Part shown: in pieces, positions 27,466 through 36,708 of the stretch
Position numbering within the stretch: position 1 is the stretch's first letter
Layout: the number at the start of each line of letters is the position of its first letter
Source of the DNA: Oceanisphaera marina
Lineage (GTDB): Bacteria; Pseudomonadota; Gammaproteobacteria; Enterobacterales; Aeromonadaceae
Length of the DNA stretch: 50,177 nt
Assembly (NCBI RefSeq): GCF_014643915.1
Contig: NZ_BMKE01000023.1
Span: 1 to 50,177 of the forward strand
Direction of reading: 5' to 3'
The notes under the pieces: generated by a model
What the model was told of the DNA's origin: nothing
The model's database searches: none
The model's input: only the letters and a program-made list of their open reading frames with translations
Translations under genes and position numbers: made by a program

Positions 27466-28554
27466 CTAGTCGACATATTCCAATCGTGGCCGTGCCGTTA
27501 AGCGGGTCACCAGCTCATAGGCGATGGTGCCCACGTGGCGAGCCACCTCTTCTGCCGCCAGGCCGTCTCCCCATAACACCACTTCATCGCCCACCTGCTC
27601 GGTGGCATCCGGCCCCAAATCCACGGTTGCCATGTCCATGGCGACCCGCCCCACCAAAGGCACGCGGCGGCCATTAACCAGCACGGGTGTGCCAGGCGGA
27701 GCCATACGCGGATAACCGTCACCATAGCCCACGGCAATCACGCCGATACGGGTATCTCTCGGGCTTATCCAGGAGCCTGCGTAACCCACGGGCTCGCCAG
27801 CTTTGTGCTCGCGCACCGCAATCAGGCTACTGGTAAAATTCATGGCCGGGCGAAGACCAAAGTCACTCCCTTGCTGATCGCCAAAGGGAGTAATGCCATA
27901 CAACATGATACCGGGACGAATATAATCCCCATGGGCTTCGGGAAAGGCGATAACGCCGGCAGAATTACACAAGGCAGTATGTTTGACCTTGCCGGTGGTG
28001 GCCTGCTGAAAACGGCGAATGGCCGCCAGCGTAACGTCCCGTTGCTCGGGCTCGTCGGCGCGGGCAAAATGCGTCAGGGCATTCACCGGCTGTACCACCT
28101 GCGATATCTCGCTTAAGCGGGCAAAGACTTGCTCGGCCTGCTCCGGGCTAAAGCCGATACGATGCATGCCCGAGTCTATTTTCATCCAGATGGTCACCGG
28201 AGCCGGCAATGGTGTGTTCTCGAGCATCGCCAACTGAGCAAACTCGTGAATACAAAGATGGAAATTGTTTAATGCGGCAAATTCAAGCTGGGCGGCATTC
28301 AGAAAGCCCGAGAGCAGCAAAATGGGCTGACCAATACCGCCAGCACGCAGCTTTTGTGCTTCTTCAAAACGAGCTACGGCAAACATGTCTGCCGTGTCTT
28401 TAAGTGCTGCGGCCACCGCAAGATCACCGTGTCCGTATGCATTTGCTTTAACGACTGCGATGGCCCTGGCCGACGGTGCCAACCGTTTAGCCTGCTGCAA
28501 GTTATGCTGCACGGCGGCCAGACTGATGCGAGCAATTGCCCCATGTGCATCCAT
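27466..28554 (-). CDS. alr: Alanine racemase
   Basis: This 362-residue PLP enzyme makes D-alanine for peptidoglycan. The PLP-binding Lys lies in AIAVVKANAYGHG (about residue 35). The second catalytic base, Tyr, lies in the VGYAGSW region (about 257). The C-terminal beta domain with RVPLVGRVAMDMATVDLG and LLAPRL-type ending TARPRLEYVD is complete. It follows dnaB by nine bases on the same strand, the dnaB-alr order common in gammaproteobacteria. Confidence 0.95.
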   Translation of the reverse strand: MDAHGAIARISLAAVQHNLQQAKRLAPSARAIAVVKANAYGHGDLAVAAALKDTADMFAVARFEEAQKLRAGGIGQPILLLSGFLNAAQLEFAALNNFHLCIHEFAQLAMLENTPLPAPVTIWMKIDSGMHRIGFSPEQAEQVFARLSEISQVVQPVNALTHFARADEPEQRDVTLAAIRRFQQATTGKVKHTALCNSAGVIAFPEAHGDYIRPGIMLYGITPFGDQQGSDFGLRPAMNFTSSLIAVREHKAGEPVGYAGSWISPRDTRIGVIAVGYGDGYPRMAPPGTPVLVNGRRVPLVGRVAMDMATVDLGPDATEQVGDEVVLWGDGLAAEEVARHVGTIAYELVTRLTARPRLEYVD

Positions 28555-28563
28555 CTTTGCTCC

Positions 28564-29958
28564 TTAATATTCATCATCAAATGCGGGGCCGGCGTAGTTG
28601 TCGAAGCGGGAAAATTGCCCCTGAAACGTCAGCCGCACCCTGCCTATAGGTCCGTTTCGTTGCTTGCCTATGATGATTTCGGCGATGCCTTTTTCGGGGC
28701 TGTCGTCGTGATAAACCTCGTCTCGATAGATAAACATAATCAAGTCGGCATCTTGCTCGATAGAGCCTGATTCACGCAGATCCGAGTTAACAGGACGTTT
28801 GTCGGCTCGCTGCTCCAGACTTCGGTTAAGCTGAGACAATGCCACTACCGGCACTTCCAGCTCTTTGGCCAACGACTTGAGCGAGCGAGAAATTTCGGCA
28901 ATTTCCAGCGTTCGGTTATCTGACAGGCTAGGCACCGTCATCAACTGCAGATAATCAATCATGATCATGCTGATGCCACCGTGCTCCCGTGCAATACGCC
29001 GCGCGCGGGCACGAACCTCGGTCGGCGTCAGGCCGGAGGAGTCATCAATATACAACTGACCTTTTTCCAGCAACATGCCCATGGTTGAAGACAATCGGGC
29101 CCAATCTTCATCATCCAGCTGCCCGGTACGAATGCGGGTTTGGTCGATTCGTCCCAGAGAAGCAAGCATCCGCATAATAATCTGCTCAGATGGCATTTCC
29201 AAGGAGAATATTAGCACTGGCTTGTCACTTGTTAGTGCAGCGTGCTCGCAAAGGTTCATTGCAAAAGTCGTTTTACCCATAGAAGGTCGTGCTGCCACTA
29301 TAATCAGGTCCGAAGACTGGAAGCCCGCAGTTTTTTTATCCAGATCCGAGTAACCTGAAGAGACTCCGGTTATGCCTTGATGCGGATTTTTATATAAATC
29401 TTCTATGCGATCTATGGTCTTTTCGAGCAATACCCTCAGGGGTTGCGGGCCTTCATTGGCGTTGGTTCGGCTTTCGGCAATCTTGAAGACCTTGGTTTCT
29501 GCCAGGTCGATCAGATCACCGGCATTGCGCCCCTGGGGATCAAAACCCGACTCGGCGATGTCATTGGCTACCGCGATCATTTCCCTGACCAGGGCGCGCT
29601 CGCGAACGATGTCGGCATAGGCGCCAATGTTGGCGGCACTGGGGGTGTTTTTGGCAATTTCTACCAAATAGGAAAAACCGCCTACCGTGTCCAGTGCTTC
29701 ATGACGCTCCAGCTCTTCTTGCACCGTAATCAGGTCGATCGGATTGTTGAGCTGTGCCAGTCGCTGCATAGCCTGAAAGATCAACCTATGTGGCCGGCTG
29801 TAAAAATCGGGTTCAGCCACTTTTTCCGCCACCCGGTCCCAGGCGTTGTTATCCAGCAGCAAACCACCCAACACAGATTGCTCCGCTTCAAAGGAATGAG
29901 GTGGCATTTTCAGCTGGGCCACAGCCTGATCAACCTTGGTAACGGTTTTTTCGCTCAT
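28564..29958 (-). CDS. dnaB: Replicative DNA helicase DnaB
   Basis: This 464-residue hexameric helicase unwinds DNA at the replication fork. The N-terminal DnaG-interacting helical domain starts PPHSFEAEQSVLGGLLLDN. The RecA-like motor has Walker A in VAARPSMGKTTFAMN (about residues 230-240), Walker B in MIMIDYLQLM, and the DnaB4 motif SRSLKSLAKELEVPVVALSQLNRSLEQR. There is no intein, and the length fits E. coli DnaB (471). I chose the ATG at 29958 (MSEKTVTKVDQ); the in-frame extension to 30048 adds 30 unrelated residues. Confidence 0.97.
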   Translation of the reverse strand: MSEKTVTKVDQAVAQLKMPPHSFEAEQSVLGGLLLDNNAWDRVAEKVAEPDFYSRPHRLIFQAMQRLAQLNNPIDLITVQEELERHEALDTVGGFSYLVEIAKNTPSAANIGAYADIVRERALVREMIAVANDIAESGFDPQGRNAGDLIDLAETKVFKIAESRTNANEGPQPLRVLLEKTIDRIEDLYKNPHQGITGVSSGYSDLDKKTAGFQSSDLIIVAARPSMGKTTFAMNLCEHAALTSDKPVLIFSLEMPSEQIIMRMLASLGRIDQTRIRTGQLDDEDWARLSSTMGMLLEKGQLYIDDSSGLTPTEVRARARRIAREHGGISMIMIDYLQLMTVPSLSDNRTLEIAEISRSLKSLAKELEVPVVALSQLNRSLEQRADKRPVNSDLRESGSIEQDADLIMFIYRDEVYHDDSPEKGIAEIIIGKQRNGPIGRVRLTFQGQFSRFDNYAGPAFDDEY

Positions 29959-30209
29959 CGGGGGTTCTCTCTGGTTTAGCAAACAACAATTGCCTGAAGG
30001 TACTCGGGGCTTATCAGTGTACCTTAAGCATAAGAGGGCATTGTACATGCGATAGCCCGCTCACACATCTGGATCTGAGATCTCCAAGCACTCTAAAAAT
30101 CAGCCGAAGGCAGGACTCGGCACGGCAATACTGCCTATTTCTTCATCGTCTGTTGACATAAAATGTCCCTGCTTTAGGATGTGCTAGTCTGTCATCCAAG
30201 GAAGCTAAC

Positions 30210-31082
30210 ATGCGCAAACTTCTTACTCTGTTTACTCTTATTTTTGCGATTGGCGTTACCGCCACCGCTTTTGATGCCGAAGCTCGAAAAATGGGCGGCG
30301 GCCGCTCCATGGGCAAGTCTTATAAAACGGCTCCGGCTCAACCCGCCAAGCAGCAAACTGCAGGCCAAAACACTGCCGGCCAAACTCAAACACCGAAAAA
30401 ATCCGGTGGCCTTATGGGTGGCTTGCTGGGCGGTCTGTTGGCCGGTGGCTTGATTGCCGCCCTGATGGGCTCAGGCGCGTTTGAAGGTTTCCAGATCATG
30501 GACTTTCTAATGATTGCCGGCCTTGCCTTTGTTGCCTTTAAAATTTTTGGCGCGCTGCGTAAAGGCAAGGCTCAGGCGCAACCCCCTTTGACTGCCTACA
30601 GTGGACCACAGCAGTTTGAAGCGCCCAAGGAGCAGCCGTTGACCTCGTCTTCTCCTACTGCGGTTGCCAGCGGTTTTGCTGCCAGCGACGTGCCTTTTAA
30701 TCTGCCCCCCAATTTTGACATGCAGGCGTTTTTACAGGGCTCTCGCGAACATTATCGCACCCTGCAGGAAGCATGGAACAAAGACGATCTGGAAAAGATC
30801 CGCGAATATGTCACCCCTGAGCTGTTTGCCGACTTGAGCAAGGAGCGCGCCACCTTGAGCGGCGAGCAACATACAGAAGTGATGTTTGTTGATGCCGAAC
30901 TGGTACGCGCCGATCACACCTCTTATCACGCTCAAGTCAGCCTGAAGTTCAGCGGTCGTTATCGCGACAGCCAGGAAGGTGTCGAGCAGGATATTAAAGA
31001 GGTATGGCACCTGGAGCGCGATTTGACCAAGGAAAATGCACCCTGGTTGATCGTTGGCTTGGAAGACGAAGCATCAGCTTAA
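30210..31082 (+). CDS. Tim44-like domain membrane protein
   Basis: This 290-residue protein has an N-terminal signal or anchor (about 1-25), then a Gln/Ala/Pro-rich linker, and a glycine-rich hydrophobic pair of segments (GGLLGGLLAGGLIAALM and MDFLMIAGLAFVAFKIF, about 67-115). The C-terminal Tim44/MRPL45-like domain (about 170-290) carries DMQAFLQGSREHYRTLQEAWNKDDLEKIREYVTPEL and a final EVWHLERDL block. Bacterial Tim44-like proteins are envelope proteins whose role is poorly known. The ATG follows CCAAGGAAGCTAAC. A strong terminator follows, so it is a single-gene unit divergent from dnaB. Confidence 0.88.
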   Translation: MRKLLTLFTLIFAIGVTATAFDAEARKMGGGRSMGKSYKTAPAQPAKQQTAGQNTAGQTQTPKKSGGLMGGLLGGLLAGGLIAALMGSGAFEGFQIMDFLMIAGLAFVAFKIFGALRKGKAQAQPPLTAYSGPQQFEAPKEQPLTSSSPTAVASGFAASDVPFNLPPNFDMQAFLQGSREHYRTLQEAWNKDDLEKIREYVTPELFADLSKERATLSGEQHTEVMFVDAELVRADHTSYHAQVSLKFSGRYRDSQEGVEQDIKEVWHLERDLTKENAPWLIVGLEDEASA

Positions 31083-31101
31083 GTTAGCTATATGATTCTA
31101 C

Positions 31102-31127
31102 AAGGCGCCTGAGGGCGCCTTTTTTTG
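31102..31127 (+). terminator. Terminator after the Tim44-like gene
   Basis: AAGGCGCC-TGAG-GGCGCCTT is followed by a run of seven T, about 20 bases after the stop codon. Confidence 0.9.
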
Positions 31128-31187
31128 TGTCTGAATTTTATGGTGAATAGTGAATTAAACTTATCCTTACACCCAGCCTCACCACTA

Positions 31188-31255
31188 CCAACATATTGCA
31201 CAAATGTAGTCGCGTGCTTTAGCCGCAAAATCCTGCGCAGCAGGATCTGGCGCAC
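31188..31255 (+). repeat. Palindromic intergenic repeat, type 1 (copy E)
   Basis: CCAACATATTGCACAAATGTAG is followed by TCGCGTGCTTTAGCCGC and ATCCTGC-GCA-GCAGGAT. About 35 bases further on, GCTAAAGCAGTGCCTGC is an inverted, decayed match to the first hairpin arm, so the full element may be larger. The 31083-31436 gap holds this, two terminators and no gene. Confidence 0.75.
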
Positions 31256-31404
31256 AAGCAATATTGCACAGCTAAAGCAGTGCCTGCAAAGCCATAATTC
31301 CAATATTTGATATTCGCGTAGTTATTGATTTTTAGTTTTGTTACACAAAACCGGCCGGCTAAAGCGGCCTCTACAAGGAAAAACTATTCACGTATTCCAA
31401 ACGC

Positions 31405-31430
31405 AAAAAAGCCTGCACAAGGCAGGCTTT
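31405..31430 (-). terminator. Terminator of the tRNA-Ser/tRNA-Arg operon
   Basis: On the minus strand AAGCCTGC-CTTGT-GCAGGCTT is followed by TTTTGCG, starting about 10 bases after the last tRNA-Arg. Confidence 0.88.
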
Positions 31431-31436
31431 TCAATA

Positions 31437-31513
31437 TGGCGCATCCTGGAGGATTCGAACCTCCGACCGCTCGGTTCGTAGCCGAGTACTCTATCCAGCT
31501 GAGCTAAGGATGC
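31437..31513 (-). tRNA. tRNA-Arg (anticodon ACG), copy 3 of the operon
   Basis: This 77-base cloverleaf has acceptor GCATCCT/AGGATGC, anticodon loop CTACGAA, T-loop GTTCGAATC, and an encoded CCA end. The anticodon ACG is normally edited to ICG. It is identical by eye to the copy at 31695 and is the last of the three Arg genes in transcription order. Confidence 0.97.
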
Positions 31514-31557
31514 ATTATTAACTTGTTATATATTACTTAGTATACTTTAAATTCAGA

Positions 31558-31634
31558 TGGCGCATCCGGGAGGATTCGAACCTCCGACCGCTCGGTTCGT
31601 AGCCGAGTACTCTATCCAGCTGAGCTACGGATGC
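31558..31634 (-). tRNA. tRNA-Arg (anticodon ACG), copy 2 of the operon
   Basis: This is the same 77-base tRNA as its neighbours except at the last acceptor pair. GCATCCG/CGGATGC replaces GCATCCT/AGGATGC, a paired change that keeps the stem. CCA is encoded. Confidence 0.97.
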
Positions 31635-31694
31635 TTTTCTGAACCTTTATTGCTCTTTTCACAGACGTTTGCTACTAACGCCGCCTTGCTTAAA

Positions 31695-31771
31695 TGGCGC
31701 ATCCTGGAGGATTCGAACCTCCGACCGCTCGGTTCGTAGCCGAGTACTCTATCCAGCTGAGCTAAGGATGC
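31695..31771 (-). tRNA. tRNA-Arg (anticodon ACG), copy 1 of the operon
   Basis: This 77-base tRNA with encoded CCA starts seven bases after the tRNA-Ser end. The arrangement serV-argV-argY-argZ in E. coli is the same, downstream of csrA. Confidence 0.97.
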
Positions 31772-31777
31772 TTAATA

Positions 31778-31870
31778 TGGCGGTGAAGGAGGGATTCGAA
31801 CCCTCGATGCGGGTATAAGCCGCATACTCCCTTAGCAGGGGAGCGCCTTCAGCCTCTCGGCCACCTCACC
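31778..31870 (-). tRNA. serV: tRNA-Ser (anticodon GCT)
   Basis: This 93-base class II tRNA has a long variable arm (GTATGCGGCTTATACCCGCATC), acceptor GGTGAGG/CTTCACC, anticodon loop CTGCTAA, and encoded CCA. It is first in the operon, matching serV of E. coli, and reads AGC/AGU codons. Confidence 0.97.
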
Positions 31871-31884
31871 GTGTTGTTGGGGCG

Positions 31885-31913
31885 TATATTACCGTCAGCC
31901 GAAAATAAGTCAA
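31885..31913 (-). promoter_or_regulatory. Sigma-70 promoter of the tRNA operon
   Basis: On the minus strand, TTGACT (31908-31913), 17 bases, then AATATA (31885-31890) lie 14 bases before the tRNA-Ser 5' end. A GC-rich segment (CGCCCC) follows the -10, the kind of discriminator linked to stringent control of stable RNA genes. Confidence 0.7.
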
Positions 31914-32005
31914 ACCCTTTTCTTGCCTGATTTGTTCGTTTGCACAGTCTTTGAACAGTGTGCGATAAAAGCCATCAACACGAACAAAAAACACCCCAAT
32001 ATAAC

Positions 32006-32197
32006 TTAAAACTGCTCGTCTTCTGCGTGGCCCTTTTCGGCCTGTATACGCATATAGATCTCTTCACGGTGCACTGATACTTCTTTTGGTGCATTTACAC
32101 CAATGCGCACCTGATTACCCTTTACACCCAATACCGTTACGGTGACTTCGTCACCTATCATCAGGGTTTCCCCTACTCGTCTTGTCAAAATCAGCAT
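32006..32197 (-). CDS. csrA: Carbon storage regulator CsrA
   Basis: This 63-residue RNA-binding dimer blocks translation by binding GGA motifs near ribosome sites and controls carbon flow, motility and biofilm. It starts [20 protein letters not shown], with the conserved RNA-contacting L-T-R-R-x-G segment, and holds [19 protein letters not shown] with the second key Arg. Only the acidic tail differs from E. coli CsrA (61). It lies between alaS and the tRNA-Ser gene as in E. coli. Confidence 0.98.
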
Positions 32198-32315
32198 CTT
32201 GCTGCTCCTGTATCCGCTATGTCATGGTCAATAATGTTATTTATTATCCGCTAAAGGCGTGTAAAAACCTAGCCTTTCCCCTGTTAACAAATGGGGGAGC
32301 CTGTCCCGAAAATCA

Positions 32316-32340
32316 AGAGGCCTGTCGATGACAGGCCTCT
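32316..32340 (-). terminator. Hairpin after alaS
   Basis: A perfect 11-bp stem (AGAGGCCTGTC / GACAGGCCTCT, loop GAT) lies about 40 bases downstream of alaS on its strand. The T-tract is poor, so read-through to csrA is possible. Confidence 0.7.
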
Positions 32341-32378
32341 CTTATCACTTTAGCAGTCTATTTTGAATCCGGTGAATA

Positions 32379-35003
32379 CTATAGACGCTCGGCCAGCCAT
32401 GGCGTGACCGACGCCAGTGCCGCTGGCAGCTGTGCGGGCTCACTCCCGCCGGCCTGAGCCATGTCGGGGCGCCCACCGCCCTTGCCGCCAACCTGCTGGG
32501 CAACCAGATTAACCAATTCGCCCGCTTTCACCTTGGAGGTCAGATCCTTGGTCACGCCGGCAATCAGGCTTACCTTGCCATCATTGACCGTGGCCAGCAC
32601 CACTATGCCCGACTGCAGCTTGCCTTTGAGGTCATCCAGGGAGCCGCGAAGCGATTTGCCGTCTACGCCATCCAGATCGGCAATCAGCACCTTGGTGCCA
32701 TTAATGTCGGTCACCTGCTCCAGCAAGGCGGTACCGGCCTGTGCCGTCAGTTTGGCTTTCAGCTGCTCGATTTCTTTTTCCAGCTGGCGACTGCGGTCAA
32801 GTGTTTGCTTCACCTTGTCTGCCACCGAGAACAAATCGCCTTTTACCAGACCCGCGGTTTGTGCCAGTTCTTGATTCAACTGATGCAAATAAGCCAGCGC
32901 CGCATCACCGGTGACTGCCTCTATACGGCGAACACCGGCGGCAATGCCGCTTTCCGAGACTATCTTGAACAGGCCAATGTCACCGGTACGCTGCACGTGG
33001 GTACCGCCACACAATTCGGTAGACGCATCCCCCATGGAAACCACGCGAACTTCGTCATCGTACTTTTCACCGAACAAGGCCATGGCACCGGCACCCTTGG
33101 CGGCATCCAGATCCATTAATTGGGTAGAGACCGCATGGTTGGCACGAATATCCTTGTTGACCATGTCTTCGATTTCACGCAGCTCGGCCGCATTCATGGC
33201 CTCCAGGTGCGAAAAGTCGAAGCGCAGGCGATCCGGGCCCACCAGGGAACCTTTCTGCGTCACATGCTCACCCAGCAGTGTGCGCAGACTGGCATGCATC
33301 AAGTGCGTCACCGAGTGGTTGAGTGCAATCGCCTGGCGACGATAGCTGTCTACCGCAGCGGTAACCGACTCGCCCACTTCCAGGGTGCCCAGCTCCAGAG
33401 AGCCCAGGTGCAAGACACCATTACCGGCTTTCTGGGTGTCTTTGACGACAAACAGCCCTTCTTCCAGCTTGATCACACCGGTGTCACCCACCTGGCCGCC
33501 AGACTCACCGTAGAAAGGGGTTTTATCCAGTACGATGGCCCCTTCTTCACCGGCAATCAGCGCCGGTACCGATTCGCCATCTTTAAAGATGGCCGTCACT
33601 TTGGCAGGTTCGGCCAGATGCTCGTAACCGGTAAAATCGGTGCTGCCTTCTACTTTTATCGCCTTGGTGTAATCCACGCCAAAGTTGGAGGCTTCCTTGG
33701 CACGGGTACGCTGCTGCTGCATCAGGTCTTCAAAGCCGGCTTCATCTATGCTCAGTTCGCGATCTCGCAGCACGTCGGCGGTCAAGTCGGCAGGAAAACC
33801 ATAGGTGTCGTACAGTTTGAATACCACTTCACCCGGCAATATCTTGGCATCACCCAGCTCGCTGATGGCGTCTTCCAACAGCTGCAAGCCACGACCCAGG
33901 GTGCGGGCAAACTGCTCTTCTTCCAGTCGCAGCACTTTTTCGATAATGGCGCGCTGGGTGTTCAATTCCGGGTACGCGTCCGACATCTGCTCGCACAGAG
34001 CACCGACCAGGGTGTAGAAGAAGGATTGCTCGGCCCCCAGCTTGCGACCGTGGCGCACCGCGCGACGAATGATACGGCGCAGTACATAGCCACGGCCTTC
34101 GTTGGACGGCATCACGCCATCGGCAATCAGAAAGGAGCAAGAGCGGATATGGTCGGCAATCACGCGCAGCGACTTGTTATCCAGATCGTCGGTGCCCACG
34201 GCCTGCGCCGCCGCTTTGATCAGAGCCTGAAACAGGTCGATTTCATAGTTGGAGTGTACGCCCTGTAAAATAGTAGCAATGCGCTCCAGGCCCATGCCGG
34301 TATCAACCGACGGCTTGGGCAGCGGCTCCATAGTACCGTCGGCCTGACGGTTGAACTGCATGAATACCAGATTCCAGATCTCGATATAGCGATCACCATC
34401 TTCTTCCGGGCTGCCGGGAGGGCCACCCCAGATGTGTTCGCCATGATCGTAGAAAATCTCGGTACAAGGGCCGCAAGGGCCGGTATCGCCCATGGTCCAG
34501 AAGTTATCGGACGCATATTGTGCGCCCTTGTTGTCGCCAATACGCACGATGCGATCTTCAGGCACACCCACTTCTTTGGACCAGATACCAAAGGCTTCAT
34601 CGTCGGTGGCGTAAACCGTGACCCACAACTTGTCTTTGGGCAGCTTGACCACCTCGGTCAAAAACTCCCAGGCAAAGCGAATGGCGTCTTGCTTGAAGTA
34701 ATCACCAAAGCTGAAGTTACCCAGCATTTCAAAAAAGGTGTGGTGGCGTGCGGTGTAGCCCACGTTTTCCAGATCGTTGTGCTTGCCGCCGGCGCGCACA
34801 CAGCGCTGCGAGCTGGTGGCACGGTTATAGGCGCGCTGCTCAAGGCCCAAAAACAGATCCTTGAACTGGTTCATGCCGGCATTGGTAAACAGCAGGGTGG
34901 GATCATTGTGGGGCACCAACGAGCTGGAGCCCACTACCTGGTGGCCTTGCTGGCGAAAATACTCGAGAAACGCGTTGCGTAACTCAGATGTGGTCATCTG
35001 CAT
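32379..35003 (-). CDS. alaS: Alanyl-tRNA synthetase
   Basis: This 874-residue class II synthetase charges and proofreads tRNA-Ala. Its catalytic core begins [18 protein letters not shown] with [17 protein letters not shown] (motif 1 region). The editing domain has the zinc-binding [14 protein letters not shown] (HxxxH) and [17 protein letters not shown]. The C-Ala domain is present, ending in the glycine-rich [15 protein letters not shown]. The length matches E. coli AlaS (876). The start at 35003 has ACAGGA seven bases upstream. It is downstream of recX on the same strand. Confidence 0.97.
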   Translation of the reverse strand: MQMTTSELRNAFLEYFRQQGHQVVGSSSLVPHNDPTLLFTNAGMNQFKDLFLGLEQRAYNRATSSQRCVRAGGKHNDLENVGYTARHHTFFEMLGNFSFGDYFKQDAIRFAWEFLTEVVKLPKDKLWVTVYATDDEAFGIWSKEVGVPEDRIVRIGDNKGAQYASDNFWTMGDTGPCGPCTEIFYDHGEHIWGGPPGSPEEDGDRYIEIWNLVFMQFNRQADGTMEPLPKPSVDTGMGLERIATILQGVHSNYEIDLFQALIKAAAQAVGTDDLDNKSLRVIADHIRSCSFLIADGVMPSNEGRGYVLRRIIRRAVRHGRKLGAEQSFFYTLVGALCEQMSDAYPELNTQRAIIEKVLRLEEEQFARTLGRGLQLLEDAISELGDAKILPGEVVFKLYDTYGFPADLTADVLRDRELSIDEAGFEDLMQQQRTRAKEASNFGVDYTKAIKVEGSTDFTGYEHLAEPAKVTAIFKDGESVPALIAGEEGAIVLDKTPFYGESGGQVGDTGVIKLEEGLFVVKDTQKAGNGVLHLGSLELGTLEVGESVTAAVDSYRRQAIALNHSVTHLMHASLRTLLGEHVTQKGSLVGPDRLRFDFSHLEAMNAAELREIEDMVNKDIRANHAVSTQLMDLDAAKGAGAMALFGEKYDDEVRVVSMGDASTELCGGTHVQRTGDIGLFKIVSESGIAAGVRRIEAVTGDAALAYLHQLNQELAQTAGLVKGDLFSVADKVKQTLDRSRQLEKEIEQLKAKLTAQAGTALLEQVTDINGTKVLIADLDGVDGKSLRGSLDDLKGKLQSGIVVLATVNDGKVSLIAGVTKDLTSKVKAGELVNLVAQQVGGKGGGRPDMAQAGGSEPAQLPAALASVTPWLAERL

Positions 35004-35127
35004 GGATAATCCTGTTCAATTACTGGGTTCATAGGCGTTAACCCAGCTAATTTAAAAGGTATCCGGGCTAATGTAAAACGCAGGCTGACTTTCGCGCACG
35101 CTTTATAGAGGTTATTCGGGGAAAATC

Positions 35128-35589
35128 TTAATCCTGTTCGGCTTCCAGCGCATAGCGGATCTGGTCGGAATTAAAGCCGCGGCTTTGCAAGTAGCGCATT
35201 CGCTTGGCTTTTTCTTTGATATCCGGGATGTCCCGGTTTCTGAATCGAGACTGATAACACACTAGAGCCAGCTCAAACCAGTCGGGGTCTTCTTCGGCCA
35301 GTGCCTGTTCTATGTAAGCCTCGTTTACGCCTTTGCGTTTTAACTCCATGCGAATGCGTAATGGGCCGTGCTTTTTAAAAATATGCTGGCGCACCTGCAC
35401 TACGGCAAAACGATGGTCAGACAGCCATTGCTGCTGTTCCAGCTTATCAAGTGCCTGTTCAATCAGCTCAACATCAAACTGACGCTGCCTCAGCTTTTGC
35501 GAGAGTTCGAGCCGGCTGTGATCACGGCGCGACAACAGTCCTAATGCGCAGTGCCACAGGGCTTGGGGTGTGAGTTTGGGATCATTCAT
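35128..35589 (-). CDS. recX: RecA regulator RecX
   Basis: This 153-residue helical-repeat protein normally binds RecA filaments and limits their growth. It has the three-repeat RecX pattern: ALGLLSRRDHSRLELSQKL, then LEQQQWLSDHRFAVVQVRQH, and a final YLQSRGFNSDQIRYALE. The length fits E. coli RecX (166). It follows recA after a terminator hairpin, as usual. It looks intact although the recA gene beside it is disrupted. Confidence 0.93.
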   Translation of the reverse strand: MNDPKLTPQALWHCALGLLSRRDHSRLELSQKLRQRQFDVELIEQALDKLEQQQWLSDHRFAVVQVRQHIFKKHGPLRIRMELKRKGVNEAYIEQALAEEDPDWFELALVCYQSRFRNRDIPDIKEKAKRMRYLQSRGFNSDQIRYALEAEQD

Positions 35590-35640
35590 AACGCATGAAA
35601 ACGGTCGTAGTCGTTAGTTTAATGTGGGTTTAAGACTCAT

Positions 35641-35668
35641 AAAAAAGGCCGGTAAACCCGGCCTTTTT
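35641..35668 (-). terminator. Terminator between recA and recX
   Basis: GGCCGG-GTTTA-CCGGCC on the minus strand is followed by TTTTTT, immediately after the recA stop. In E. coli a similar terminator limits recX expression to read-through. Confidence 0.88.
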
Positions 35669-35669
35669 G

Positions 35670-36602
35670 TTAGAAGTCTTCTTTTTCGTCAACCGGCTCA
35701 ACAGCACCCAGCGCACCCGGTGCATCGTCTGGCTTGACCTTTTCTTCACCAGGCTTCAGCAGCAACAAGTCGCGCAGCTTGCCTTCTATCTCATCAGAGA
35801 TGTGTTTATTCTCTAACAGGTATTTAATGGAGTTGGCTTTGCCCTGGCCAATTTTCTCACCCTGGTAGCTGTACCAGGCACCGGCTTTATCAACAAACTT
35901 ATGCTTCACACCAAGCTCAACCAGTTCGCCTTCTTTAGAGATACCGGCACCATAAATGATCTGGAACTCGGCCTGCTTGAACGGCGGTGCCACCTTGTTT
36001 TTTACCACCTTGACGCGGGTTTCGTTACCCACTACTTCGTCGCCTTCTTTAATGGCACCAATACGACGAATACCAGGCAATTGGCGGCCTTGATGTTACC
36101 GGTCAGCTTGCGCAGCGCCTGAGACATCAAGCGAGCCTGCAGACCTACGTGTGAATCCCCCATCTCGCCTTCAATTTCGGCGCGGGGCGTCAAGGCGGCC
36201 ACCGAGTCAACAATGATCACGTCAACCGCACCTGAGCGGACCAGCATGTCGCAGATTTCCAGCGCCTGCTCACCGGTATCCGGCTGAGAAACCAGTAAAT
36301 CGTCAACATTGACGCCCAACTTGCCCGCATATTGCGGATCCAGCGCATGTTCGGCATCCACAAAGGCGCAGACTTTGCCCGCTTTCTGCGCTTCGGCAAT
36401 AACTAGGACCATAAATTTCAACAATACGACCGGTAGGCAAGCCGCCAATGCCCAATGCGATATCCAGTGATAAAGAGCCGGTGGAGATAGACTCGATATT
36501 CAACGCCTTGTTGTCACCCAGTCGCATGATAGAGCCTTTACCAAACTGTTTTTCAATTTGGCCAAGGGCCGCGGCCAAGGCTTTTTCTTTGTTTTGATCC
36601 AT
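35670..36602 (-). pseudogene. recA: recA, disrupted by two short deletions
   Basis: The DNA encodes RecA in three pieces. Piece 1 (36602 to about 36405) runs from [20 protein letters not shown] to RIVEIYGP. Piece 2 (36404 to about 36072), in another frame, runs from [20 protein letters not shown] to NIKAANCL. Piece 3 (36071 to 35670), back in the first frame, runs from [15 protein letters not shown] to the acidic tail EPVDEKEDF. Missing at junction 1 is the P-loop ESSGKTTLTLQ (about 32 bases). Missing at junction 2 is about 106 bases covering INQIR (Gln194 switch) and the L2 DNA-binding loop. Adding 138 bases gives about 356 codons, the normal RecA length. All retained residues look functional. 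Translation from the ATG would stop after 99 residues. An assembly error is a real alternative. Confidence 0.85.
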
Positions 36603-36646
36603 GAATGCTCCGCTGATTAAGCTAATGCGTCGAAAATATAGGGTTG

Positions 36647-36674
36647 AGTATACTGGTTATTCGTACAGTATCAA
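36647..36674 (-). promoter_or_regulatory. recA promoter with LexA (SOS) box
   Basis: On the minus strand, -35 TTGATA (36669-36674), a 16-base spacer and -10 TATACT (36647-36652) precede recA. The overlapping 36651-36670 reads TACTG-N10-CAGTA, the LexA operator form found at E. coli recA. Control of recA therefore looks intact. Confidence 0.85.
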
Positions 36675-36708
36675 GTTCACATCACATAACTATGTTGTAT
36701 CACTCGGG

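Noticed and set aside
31325-31739. Short plus-strand ORFs reading [20 protein letters not shown]
   Set aside because: They are the antisense of the tRNA-Arg genes, a well-known false protein.
35670-36602. Intein or intron as the cause of the split recA
   Set aside because: Sequence is missing at both junctions rather than inserted.
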